The notes below the pieces were generated by a model. It was not told where the DNA came from, ran no database searches, and was given only the letters and a program-made list of their open reading frames with translations. Position numbers and translations under genes: made by a program. From positions 1 to 5,843 of the forward strand of contig JBDTOI010000235.1 of NCBI GenBank assembly GCA_039933315.1: a stretch of 5,843 bases of DNA, in the 5' to 3' direction. Of this stretch, positions 1 through 5,843 are shown piece by piece; the first letter of the stretch is position 1, and every line of letters starts with the position of its first letter. This DNA comes from DASXRU01 sp039933315 (GTDB lineage: Bacteria > Acidobacteriota > Blastocatellia > Pyrinomonadales > Pyrinomonadaceae).

Positions 1-36
1 ATCGAGGGGCCCGCCCGCTACCGCAGGCGGTTCTGA
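1..36 (+). CDS. possible C-terminal end of an upstream gene
   Basis: Reading frame 1 is open from the window's left edge to a TGA at 34-36 and would give a short arginine-rich tail (IEGPARYRRRF). Only 11 codons are visible, so no family can be named and the frame could be open by chance. If real, this gene would end 20 bp before the exporter's GTG start and could be co-transcribed with it. Confidence 0.15.
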   Translation: MEGPARYRRRF

Positions 37-56
37 CAAACACCTACTGCTTTCTT

Positions 57-1037
57 GTGCGTCTAAGACCCAATCTCTCAGCTGATGCCGCTCTGGTCCT
101 CACTACGCTTATCTGGGGATCTACTTTTGTCATCGCCAAGGACATTCTTTCGCACTGGCCGCCGATCGCCTACATCACAGTTCGCTTCGCAGTGGCCGCG
201 CTCGTTCTAATCGCAGTCTTCCCTAAACAACTTCTGGCCGCCCGCCGGGCCGAATGGCAGGCGGGTGTGACGCTGGGTCTCTTGATGGGAAGCGGCTTTG
301 CGATCCAGGCGGTGGGTCAGGTTTATACCACTCCGGCAAACTCGGCCTTCATCACCAGTCTCACTACGCCTCTGGTTCCGTTCGTCGCTCTGATCATTCT
401 CCGGGTGCGGCCAAATCTCGAGAACCTGATCGGAGTGATACTGGCTTCGCTCGGGGGCCTGCTGATCCTGGCTCCGCGGGGAGCAATCGTCGCTAACCAG
501 GGAGATCTCTACACCCTCGTCGCGACTTTCTTCTTTGCCAGTCACATGACTTTTCTGAGTGTGTACGCGCGCCGGATGAACGCGAAGCAGTTGACCGTCC
601 TGCAGATTTCGGTCGCGGCCGCAATGTTTGTGTTGGGTTGGCTGCTGTTGCGGGTAATCGGAACGATGTCTTCATCGCCCTCGCTGCCGGCGATTATCAG
701 GCTTGAATCTGGTTGGCCGGTTTGGTCCACCACAGTGGCCTGGCAGCTGGTCTATCTTGCGGTGGTTGCCACAGTAGTTACCTTTCTCCTCTGGACCTGG
801 GGCCAGGCCCGTATGTCAGCTACTCACGCGGCCATCATTTTCAGCCTGGAACCCATCTTCGCCACAGCTTTCGCCATTGCCTGGTGGGGGTCGGGACAGT
901 GGCTGGGTGGCTGGGCTACAGTGGGCGCGGCCGCGGTTATTGCTGGCGTTATCGTCTCCGAACTGCAGTTGAGTCAACGGCGGGGCAAAGGGGGATCGCG
1001 CGCTAATACAGATGACGCAGACATCAGCCTTGAGTGA
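57..1037 (+). CDS. EamA/DMT-family transporter (10 TM, RhaT/YdcZ-like permease)
   Basis: An inner-membrane protein of the drug/metabolite transporter superfamily; members export or exchange small metabolites such as amino acids, sugars or drugs. The substrate cannot be read from the sequence. The 326-residue length is typical. About ten hydrophobic segments fall near residues 11-29, 36-55, 70-88, 95-116, 122-140, 149-170, 178-200, 226-248, 255-276 and 283-302, forming two EamA repeats (about 10-139 and 149-302). The first helix carries the family-typical LIWGSTFVIAK stretch; the last repeat has the common AIIFSLEPIFA segment before helix 9. A hydrophilic tail of about 24 residues (303-326) follows the last helix. 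The start is a GTG with no convincing Shine-Dalgarno. The frame stays open to the window edge, but no ATG, GTG or TTG lies upstream in it, and residue 1 fits the family N-terminus. Family assignment is sure; function is not. Confidence 0.93.
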   Translation: MRLRPNLSADAALVLTTLIWGSTFVIAKDILSHWPPIAYITVRFAVAALVLIAVFPKQLLAARRAEWQAGVTLGLLMGSGFAIQAVGQVYTTPANSAFITSLTTPLVPFVALIILRVRPNLENLIGVILASLGGLLILAPRGAIVANQGDLYTLVATFFFASHMTFLSVYARRMNAKQLTVLQISVAAAMFVLGWLLLRVIGTMSSSPSLPAIIRLESGWPVWSTTVAWQLVYLAVVATVVTFLLWTWGQARMSATHAAIIFSLEPIFATAFAIAWWGSGQWLGGWATVGAAAVIAGVIVSELQLSQRRGKGGSRANTDDADISLE

Positions 1038-1039
1038 GA

Positions 1040-1086
1040 AGTCGCCCACTCCCGCATTCCGCGATCAAAAAGTGCGACTATTCTTT
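1040..1086 (+). terminator. possible intrinsic terminator after the exporter gene
   Basis: Three bases after the stop codon, AGTCGC (1040-1045) can pair with GCGACT (1074-1079), and after a two-base CC bulge ACT (1048-1050) pairs with AGT (1071-1073), giving nine pairs around a 20-base loop. The tail is ATTCTTT (1080-1086), only moderately T-rich. The large loop and bulge make it a weak terminator at best. Its place between a stop codon and a good promoter is what supports it. Confidence 0.3.
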
Positions 1087-1113
1087 GCCGCCCGCAATTT
1101 GTTTCGTTATACT
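1085..1113 (+). promoter_or_regulatory. sigma70-like promoter for the HtrA protease gene
   Basis: TTGCCG (1085-1090, 4 of 6 to the -35 consensus) and TATACT (1108-1113, 5 of 6 to the -10 consensus) are separated by exactly 17 bp. Transcription would begin near 1120, leaving an untranslated leader of about 90 bases before the protease ATG at 1212. No clear sigma-E-type (GGAACTT / TCTGA) or heat-shock sigma-32 element was seen, so envelope-stress control is not evident from the sequence. Confidence 0.55.
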
Positions 1114-1187
1114 TGACTCCTTCTAACTTGCGTTCGGCTTGGAAGCGCACCAGAGGTGGCGAGAATGTAGAGCGCGCAACGTAGGTT

Positions 1188-1207
1188 CTTTGTTACAAAG
1201 GCGGTGG
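1188..1207 (+). promoter_or_regulatory. ribosome binding region of htrA with an adjoining 13-bp palindrome
   Basis: The purine-rich AGGCGGTGG at 1199-1207 ends four bases before the ATG at 1212 and is the best Shine-Dalgarno-like stretch near the gene, favouring that start over the internal ATG at 1257. Overlapping its 5' edge is the perfect inverted repeat CTTTGT-T-ACAAAG (1188-1200). A one-base loop is too small for an RNA hairpin, so the palindrome would matter only as a DNA-binding site, or be chance. Confidence 0.4.
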
Positions 1208-1211
1208 ATCA

Positions 1212-2795
1212 ATGTTCGAGCTGATCAATGAACAAACAAGTGATGCTGAGCGCACCATGCTGCGGAAGTTGCGAGTGTGGATTGCGGCGCTGGCAGTCGC
1301 TTGCCTGGTGACCGGGGTCGGTGTTGGCGCTATGCTCGCCGGACGCCCCGCGGTCGCGCAAAACGAGAATCAGATTGCGCGCGCGCCAGAGGCTTTGTCC
1401 GCTTCCTTTGCCGAAATTGCCAGACGGGTGGAACCCGCCGTAGTAAATATTGACACCCTGACCGCGGCCAGCGATGTGGCCGAGAAGGACAACGAGGACA
1501 AAGAAGATCAGTCGTCAGGCAATCCGCTCTTCGACATGTTTCGTCGCCAGGCGCGACGCCCGGCGCGCGGCGTGGGCAGCGGCTTCATAGTCGATCCGAA
1601 AGGATACATTCTTACCAACGAGCATGTGGTAGAGGGCGCGACGCGCATCACCATCGGATTACAGTCCGGCGAAAAATTGCGCGGACAGGTGATCGGTATC
1701 GACCACGAAACAGATCTCGCGGTTATAAAGGTAGAGACAACCCGGGACCTGCCCACAGTCAAGCTCGGTGACTCAAATGGCGCCCAGGTAGGCGACTGGG
1801 TCCTGGCTATTGGTTCGCCTTTTGGTCTGGAACAGACAGTCACTGCCGGAATCATTTCCAAGAAGGAACGCGAGTCGCAATTCTTTCAAACATTCCAACG
1901 TTTTCTGCAAACTGATGCGGCCATCAATCGGGGAAATAGTGGTGGCCCACTGGTGAACATGCGCGGCGAAGTTATTGGAGTGAATTCACAGATCGCCACT
2001 TCGACGGGAGATTACAACGGCATCGGTTTCGCCCTGCCCGCGAATGAAGCCGGCTTCGTTTATCGCCAACTTGTCGCCGGGGGCAAGGTCAAACGCGGCT
2101 ACCTCGGGATTACACTTGAATCAGTCCGCGCTGAGTTTGCTCGCGTCTATGGTTTAGCTGAGACGAAGGGCGCGATCGTAATGGACGTGCAGCGCGAGCT
2201 CGATGGCCAGCAGACCCCGGCGGGTAGAGCCGGCTTGCAGGCGAACGATGTCATTGTGGAATTCGACGGCCAGTCGATTCAATCTGCCCAGGATTTGATT
2301 GCCAGAGTGGCCGCTACGCCGGTCGGACAGAGCGCGTCGATGACGCTACTGCGCGACATCGATGGGAAGCTCGAAAAACGCACAGTGAGTGTGGTGCTGG
2401 GTGAGCGCCCGGCGTCACTGGCGCCAAACGCCCTGGCTACATCGCAGCCGCCGAAAGAGAAAGAGCCGGCGCCAAAAGGGAATACCTTGCGGCTGGGCAT
2501 CACGCTGGGCGAGCTGACCCCGCAATTGATCACCGATAAGCACCTGGCTGGCGTAAAGGGACTCTATATTAAGGAAGTCGATCCTAACGGTATCGCTGCC
2601 GACGCTCGTCCCAACCCCGTACGGGAGCGTGAAGTGGTTACGCGTATCAATCGGGTTGCAGTCACAACCCTGGCTGATTTTCAGCGCGTTCTCAACGGGC
2701 TCAAGCCCGGTGACGCCATCGTCCTTAACCTAACGCGCTACGATGAGGAATCGGATCGGCTGCGACAACGAATCGTCCAGTTTAGTTACCAGTAA
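1212..2795 (+). CDS. HtrA/Deg-family periplasmic serine protease (S1C) with two PDZ domains
   Basis: A DegP/DegQ/MucD-like protease-chaperone that degrades or refolds damaged envelope proteins, 527 residues. The N-terminus has a basic stretch then a hydrophobic core (about 22-44) ending in AVAQ, a likely signal-peptidase site near residue 49; lack of cleavage would leave an inner-membrane anchor. The trypsin-like domain spans about 64-290, with the catalytic triad visible: His138 in TNEHVV, Asp168 in HETDLAVIKV, Ser243 in GNSGGPL. An acidic, charged insertion (about 88-102) sits where the regulatory LA loop lies in this family. PDZ1 is about 296-397 (begins RGYLGITL), a Lys/Pro-rich linker about 411-423, PDZ2 about 427-525 (begins LGITLGEL). 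Two PDZ domains match the DegP/DegQ layout rather than one-PDZ DegS. The chosen ATG has an upstream purine-rich site, but an ATG at 1257 (residue 16) would give a more conventional signal peptide. The promoter at 1085-1113 suggests transcription separate from the exporter. Confidence 0.95.
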   Translation: MFELINEQTSDAERTMLRKLRVWIAALAVACLVTGVGVGAMLAGRPAVAQNENQIARAPEALSASFAEIARRVEPAVVNIDTLTAASDVAEKDNEDKEDQSSGNPLFDMFRRQARRPARGVGSGFIVDPKGYILTNEHVVEGATRITIGLQSGEKLRGQVIGIDHETDLAVIKVETTRDLPTVKLGDSNGAQVGDWVLAIGSPFGLEQTVTAGIISKKERESQFFQTFQRFLQTDAAINRGNSGGPLVNMRGEVIGVNSQIATSTGDYNGIGFALPANEAGFVYRQLVAGGKVKRGYLGITLESVRAEFARVYGLAETKGAIVMDVQRELDGQQTPAGRAGLQANDVIVEFDGQSIQSAQDLIARVAATPVGQSASMTLLRDIDGKLEKRTVSVVLGERPASLAPNALATSQPPKEKEPAPKGNTLRLGITLGELTPQLITDKHLAGVKGLYIKEVDPNGIAADARPNPVREREVVTRINRVAVTTLADFQRVLNGLKPGDAIVLNLTRYDEESDRLRQRIVQFSYQ

Positions 2796-2806
2796 AAAGA
2801 GCTTGG

Positions 2807-2840
2807 GTTTCGAGTTTCGAGTTTCGGGTTTCGAGTTCGG
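2807..2840 (+). repeat. tandem 7-bp repeat, GTTTCGA unit
   Basis: Four full heptamers follow one another: GTTTCGA (2807-2813), GTTTCGA (2814-2820), GTTTCGG (2821-2827) and GTTTCGA (2828-2834), then a shortened GTTCGG (2835-2840). The array starts 11 bases after the protease stop codon. Such short arrays can vary in copy number by slippage. It also supplies the left arm of the larger inverted repeat at 2822-2960. Confidence 0.85.
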
Positions 2841-2960
2841 TGACGGAAGCCCGGTGTTGGGGATGTTGAGCCTTTGGTCTGCTTGCTGGTTAGCCGCGCC
2901 TTCTTAACTCGAGGTGCGAAGCCGAACCACAACCAAAATTACAGAACTCAAAACTCGAGA
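2822..2960. repeat. imperfect long inverted repeat filling the htrA-aldehyde dehydrogenase spacer
   Basis: The left arm 2822-2843 and right arm 2939-2960 can pair over 22 positions: by hand count 17 Watson-Crick pairs, three G-U pairs if read as RNA, and two mismatches. Inside lies a second possible stem, with TGGTT (2887-2891) against AACCA (2925-2929) and 2896-2902 against 2911-2917 around an eight-base loop. The right arm ends 13 bases before the aldehyde dehydrogenase ATG at 2974. It could be a REP- or MITE-like dispersed element, a structured leader RNA, or an unusual transcription stop for htrA. No transposase, target duplication or T-run is visible to choose between these. Confidence 0.5.
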
Positions 2961-2973
2961 CCGACACCCAATT

Positions 2974-4542
2974 ATGGCCCAGGCTAAGAAGGCGCTCGCG
3001 AAAACAACCGCCCGACGTAAGGTTAAGCGCACCTCGCGCACGACGGCGCAAACTTATCAAAACTACATTGGTGGCAAATGGCTGCCGAGCGCGTCCGGAG
3101 AAACATTTGAAAATGTTAATCCGGCCGACGTGCGCGAAGTCATAGGCCGCTTTCCTATTTCCACCAGAGAAGACGTTGACAACGCCGTAGCGGCCGCGCT
3201 GGAAGCCTTCACTCCCTGGCGGCGCACGCCTGCGCCCCGTCGCGCGGAAATACTTTTCCGCCTCGGCGAGATTCTCATTCGCGATAAAGAGCGCTACACC
3301 GCCGACATGACGCGCGAGATGGGCAAGGTCTTGAAAGAAGCGGGAGGAGACGTTCAGGAGGCGATCGACTGCACTTACTACACTGCCGGCGAAGGTCGTC
3401 GCCTTCATGGCTTCACGACGCCGGCAGAAATGCCAAACAAGCTTGCCATGTGCGTTCGCCAGCCGGTCGGTTTGTGCGGCCTGATTACGCCATGGAACTT
3501 CCCTATGGCGATCCCTTCATGGAAATTAATCCCGGCGTTGGTTTGCGGTAACACGGTTGTGATCAAGCCGGCCGAAGACACTCCGCTGTCCACCTACAAC
3601 CTGGTGGCTGCTTGCGCAGAGGCAGGAGTGCCCCCGGGCGTAGTCAATCTCGTGACGGGGTATGGTGAAACTGCGGGAGCCGCCATCACCGAGCATCCTT
3701 CGCTGCGGCTGATTTCATTCACCGGTTCGACAGAGACCGGACGCACCGTCGCTATCGCTTGCGCGGAACGAAATGCGATCTGCTCCCTTGAGATGGGCGG
3801 CAAGAACGCGATCATCGTCATGGAAGATGCCGACATCGACCTGGCGGTGGAGGGTGCGGTCTGGGGGGCCTTTGGGACTTCCGGCCAACGTTGCACCGCT
3901 TCGTCACGGCTAATAGTTCACAAAAAAGTGTACAGGCAATTTGCGCGGAAACTCGTTGCGCGAGCCCAGGGCTTGAGGGTAGGGAACGGCGCTCAATCCA
4001 ACATCGACATGGGACCCGTCATTAACGAGGAGGCAGTGCGCAAGATTCTCGGATACATAGAAATAGGACAGCGCGAAGACCGGGCCAAATTAGCCTGCGG
4101 CGGCAATCGCCTGACGAAAGGCGAATACGCAAATGGCTTCTTCATTGAGCCTACCGTTTTCACCGATGTGGCGCCGGACATGAGAATTGCTCAGGAAGAG
4201 ATCTTCGGACCCGTTACGGCGGTAATTCCCACCCGTTCATTGGAAGAGGCGATCGAGATCGCCAATGGCGTTCGTTATGGATTGTCGGCGGCCATTTATA
4301 CGCAGGATGTGAATCGGGCCCTGCATGCGATGAACGAAACTTACACGGGTATCTTCTACGTCAACTCCTCGACCATTGGCGCGGAAGTTCACCTTCCCTT
4401 TGGCGGTACCAAGGGTACCGGCAACGGGCATCGGGAAGCGGGAACGCAGGTCCTCGATATTTTCTCGGAGTGGAAATCAGTCTATGTCGATTACAGCGGT
4501 AAGCTGCAGCGAGCCCAGATCGACGTGGAAGAACCCCAGTAG
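2974..4542 (+). CDS. NAD(P)-dependent aldehyde dehydrogenase (ALDH superfamily)
   Basis: A cytoplasmic enzyme oxidising an aldehyde to a carboxylic acid. With the ATG at 2974 it has 522 residues. All key ALDH residues are present: Asn175 in PWNFP (oxyanion hole), Lys198 in VIKPAE (cofactor), Glu273 in LEMGGKN (general base), the nucleophile Cys307 in GQRCTAS, and Glu409 and Phe411 in EEIFGPV. Glu201 lies where a glutamate usually favours NAD over NADP. The C-terminal stretch with HLPFGGTKGTGNGHREAG and SVYVDYSG resembles a bacterial clade near semialdehyde dehydrogenases, so an amino-acid-derived semialdehyde is a plausible substrate, but this is inference. The frame extends to a GTG at 2914, but the extra 20 residues come from the inverted repeat and lack a Shine-Dalgarno, so the ATG is preferred although its own site is weak. 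Residues 1-26 form an unusual basic tail before the core begins at TYQNYIGGKW. It lies 50 bp before the alanine dehydrogenase gene, probably in one operon. Confidence 0.93.
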   Translation: MAQAKKALAKTTARRKVKRTSRTTAQTYQNYIGGKWLPSASGETFENVNPADVREVIGRFPISTREDVDNAVAAALEAFTPWRRTPAPRRAEILFRLGEILIRDKERYTADMTREMGKVLKEAGGDVQEAIDCTYYTAGEGRRLHGFTTPAEMPNKLAMCVRQPVGLCGLITPWNFPMAIPSWKLIPALVCGNTVVIKPAEDTPLSTYNLVAACAEAGVPPGVVNLVTGYGETAGAAITEHPSLRLISFTGSTETGRTVAIACAERNAICSLEMGGKNAIIVMEDADIDLAVEGAVWGAFGTSGQRCTASSRLIVHKKVYRQFARKLVARAQGLRVGNGAQSNIDMGPVINEEAVRKILGYIEIGQREDRAKLACGGNRLTKGEYANGFFIEPTVFTDVAPDMRIAQEEIFGPVTAVIPTRSLEEAIEIANGVRYGLSAAIYTQDVNRALHAMNETYTGIFYVNSSTIGAEVHLPFGGTKGTGNGHREAGTQVLDIFSEWKSVYVDYSGKLQRAQIDVEEPQ

Positions 4543-4581
4543 TTTTCAAATATCAGGTCGGCTTAACAACTAGCCCCGGTT

Positions 4582-4585
4582 GGAG
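4582..4585 (+). promoter_or_regulatory. Shine-Dalgarno of the alanine dehydrogenase gene
   Basis: GGAG lies seven bases before the ATG at 4593, the clearest ribosome binding site in the window. No promoter or terminator was recognised in the 50-bp gap (4543-4592), consistent with co-transcription with the aldehyde dehydrogenase. Confidence 0.7.
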
Positions 4586-4592
4586 CGAAAGA

Positions 4593-5723
4593 ATGATTGT
4601 CGGACTGCCCAAAGAGATCAAAGACAACGAGTATCGAGTCGGCTTGACGCCCGCCGGAGTGCGCGCGTTGACCGACTCCGGACATAAGGTGGTGGTTGAA
4701 CGCAACGCCGGCGACGGCTCGGGGTTCACAGACAGCCTTTACCAGCGCGCCGGCGCCACCATCCTGCAAACAGCTGACGAGGTCTGGGCGCAGGGTGAAA
4801 TGAACGTAAAAGTAAAAGAGCCCATCGCGCCCGAGTATCCGCGCATGCGCGAGGGCCAGTTGCTTTTCACTTACCTGCACCTTGCTCCTGACTACGAACT
4901 GACGGAGCAATTGCTCAAACGAAAAGTCACCGGCATCGCCTACGAGACAATCACAGATCGGCGCGGAGCTTTACCGCTGCTGACTCCCATGTCGGAAGTC
5001 GCGGGTCGCATGGCCATCCAGGTAGGCGCGCATTACCTGGAGAAAATGAGTGGCGGCGGCGGGGTTTTGCTGGGCGGTGTTCCCGGCGTGCCTGCTGCGC
5101 GGGTGGTGATCATCGGCGGCGGTGTAGTAGGCACAAACGCGGCCAAGATTGCTGTAGGGATGGGCGCGCATGTCACCATCATCGACAACAACCTGGATCG
5201 CCTGCGCGAGCTGGACGACATTTTCCTGTCCAAGATTTCCACCCTGGCGTCGAATGCGTACATGATTCAGGATGCTATCTCGACCGCAGACTTGATCGTC
5301 GGCGCGGTCCTGGTTCCTGGCGGAGCGGCTCCCAAACTGGTAACACGCGGCATGTTGAAAGACGTGCCCCGCGGTGCGGTGATCGTGGACGTTGCGGTCG
5401 ATCAGGGCGGCTGCATTGAGACCACGCATCCCACGACACATTCCAATCCCACCTACTATGTCGAAGACGTACTGCACTACTGCGTGGCGAACATGCCGGG
5501 CGCAGTGCCACGCACTTCGACCTTCGCTCTAACTAACGCAACCCTGCCTTACGCACTGAGACTTGCCAACAAGGGCTTCATCAACGCCATCGCTAGTGAC
5601 GAGGGCTTGAGGGCAGGCGTTAATACCTATGCCGGAAAATTGACGTATGAGGCTGTGGCCGTGGCTCAACAGCGGGAGTACACGCCTTTGAGCGAGATGC
5701 TTGGCGCAACGGCGGTGGCCTAG
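4593..5723 (+). CDS. ald: L-alanine dehydrogenase
   Basis: Catalyses the reversible NAD-dependent deamination of L-alanine to pyruvate, ammonia and NADH in the cytoplasm (EC 1.4.1.1), allowing alanine use as carbon and nitrogen source or pyruvate amination. The 376-residue length matches the family. The N-terminus MIVGLPKEIKDNEYRVGLTP is diagnostic. Substrate and catalytic residues fall at the positions known in characterised enzymes: Arg15, Lys75 (VKVKEP), His96 (YLHLAPD) and Asp270 (VDVAVDQGG). The Rossmann motif is GGGVVG at 175-180, followed by Asp198 at the end of the second strand (TIIDNN), which fits NAD rather than NADP. TPMSEVAGRM (131-140) and the MPGAVPRTST segment (301-310) are also conserved. 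The domain order is catalytic N-terminal part, NAD domain about 130-300, then the C-terminal return to the catalytic domain. Enzymes of this family are usually hexamers. The start is fixed by a GGAG seven bases upstream. Nothing is missing or truncated. Confidence 0.97.
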   Translation: MIVGLPKEIKDNEYRVGLTPAGVRALTDSGHKVVVERNAGDGSGFTDSLYQRAGATILQTADEVWAQGEMNVKVKEPIAPEYPRMREGQLLFTYLHLAPDYELTEQLLKRKVTGIAYETITDRRGALPLLTPMSEVAGRMAIQVGAHYLEKMSGGGGVLLGGVPGVPAARVVIIGGGVVGTNAAKIAVGMGAHVTIIDNNLDRLRELDDIFLSKISTLASNAYMIQDAISTADLIVGAVLVPGGAAPKLVTRGMLKDVPRGAVIVDVAVDQGGCIETTHPTTHSNPTYYVEDVLHYCVANMPGAVPRTSTFALTNATLPYALRLANKGFINAIASDEGLRAGVNTYAGKLTYEAVAVAQQREYTPLSEMLGATAVA

Positions 5724-5779
5724 CCCAACGGATACAACAACACTTGCATCGTACCAACTTCGGCCGTCTGATAAGAGAC

Positions 5780-5808
5780 TTGCCGGTGACTTGTCTTGCG
5801 CCTAAGAT
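5780..5808 (+). promoter_or_regulatory. possible promoter for a gene running off the right edge
   Basis: TTGCCG (5780-5785) and TAAGAT (5803-5808) are 17 bp apart; the -35 hexamer is identical to that proposed for htrA, but the -10 matches only 4 of 6. A direct repeat GACTTG (5777-5782 and 5788-5793, 11 bp from start to start) overlaps the -35 region. The rest of the spacer from 5724 shows no convincing terminator for ald. Confidence 0.3.
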
Positions 5809-5816
5809 AGTTTCAG

Positions 5817-5843
5817 ATGGGCGAATCCGAAATGACTACGAAA
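5817..5843 (+). CDS. possible start of a downstream gene, cut by the window edge
   Basis: An ATG at 5817 opens a frame reading MGESEMTTK to the window end. A second in-frame ATG lies at 5832. No Shine-Dalgarno precedes either. If the promoter at 5780-5808 is used, transcription would start almost at the first ATG, implying a leaderless message. Nine codons are too few to recognise a family, and the frame may be chance. Confidence 0.25.

Noticed and set aside
2866..2894. Possible promoter TTGAGC, 17 bp, GTTAGC for the aldehyde dehydrogenase
   Set aside because: The -10 hexamer is poor, and no alternative spacing improves it; I cannot support a promoter in this spacer by eye.
2890..3408. 172-codon open frame on the minus strand overlapping the spacer and the start of the aldehyde dehydrogenase
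   Set aside because: It lies antisense to a strongly conserved gene, its product shows no recognisable domain, and its open length fits GC-rich shadow coding.
4404..4420. Inverted repeat CGGTACC-AAG-GGTACCG within the aldehyde dehydrogenase gene
   Set aside because: It encodes the conserved glycine-rich GGTKGTG segment, so protein constraint explains the repeated GGTACC.
4570..4585. Short inverted repeat CAAC/GTTG in the gap before ald
   Set aside because: Four base pairs with no T-run is too little for a terminator or regulatory hairpin, and it runs into the Shine-Dalgarno.
4971..5477. 168-codon open frame on the minus strand inside ald
   Set aside because: It is fully antisense to the conserved NAD domain of alanine dehydrogenase and its composition (His/Arg/Gly mix) resembles no family.
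1..5843. Search for a novel defence, mobile or biosynthetic system
   Set aside because: All four complete genes belong to well-known families, and no CRISPR-like array, transposase, integrase, tRNA or toxin-antitoxin pair was seen; only the spacer element is out of the ordinary.

Overview
The window holds four complete genes, all on the + strand and densely packed: an EamA/DMT-type drug/metabolite exporter (57-1037), a periplasmic HtrA/Deg-family serine protease with two PDZ domains (1212-2795), an NAD(P)-dependent aldehyde dehydrogenase (2974-4542) and an L-alanine dehydrogenase (4593-5723). Possible gene fragments lie at both edges (1-36 and 5817-5843). No gap between genes reaches 300 bases. 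I see no tRNA, rRNA, CRISPR array, transposase or phage gene.

The organism looks like a moderately GC-rich, free-living Gram-negative-type bacterium, because the Deg protease carries a signal peptide suited to a periplasm. The gene types and an intergenic GTTTCGA heptamer repeat are compatible with a soil or environmental lineage such as Acidobacteriota. That placement is an inference and a weak one.

Layout. The exporter ends at 1037 and is followed by a possible hairpin and then a good sigma70-like promoter (TTGCCG, 17 bp, TATACT) that should drive the protease gene. After the protease comes a 178-bp spacer (2796-2973) that is the least ordinary part of the window. It holds a run of 7-bp repeats whose complement returns about 100 bp later, so that 2822-2960 can fold as one long imperfect hairpin ending just before the aldehyde dehydrogenase ATG. 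The aldehyde dehydrogenase and alanine dehydrogenase genes are 50 bp apart, with a clear Shine-Dalgarno before the second, and probably form one transcription unit. A final 120-bp spacer contains a possible promoter and the possible start of another gene.

How the genes may work together. Alanine dehydrogenase interconverts alanine with pyruvate, ammonia and NADH, and the aldehyde dehydrogenase oxidises an aldehyde to a carboxylate. As a pair they would suit breakdown of an amine or amino acid in which a transaminase passes nitrogen to pyruvate and leaves a semialdehyde, but no transaminase is in the window. The protease and exporter have no evident functional tie to this pair. The genes themselves are ordinary. 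What deserves a second look is non-coding (the repeat/hairpin spacer) plus the two unusual N-terminal extensions.
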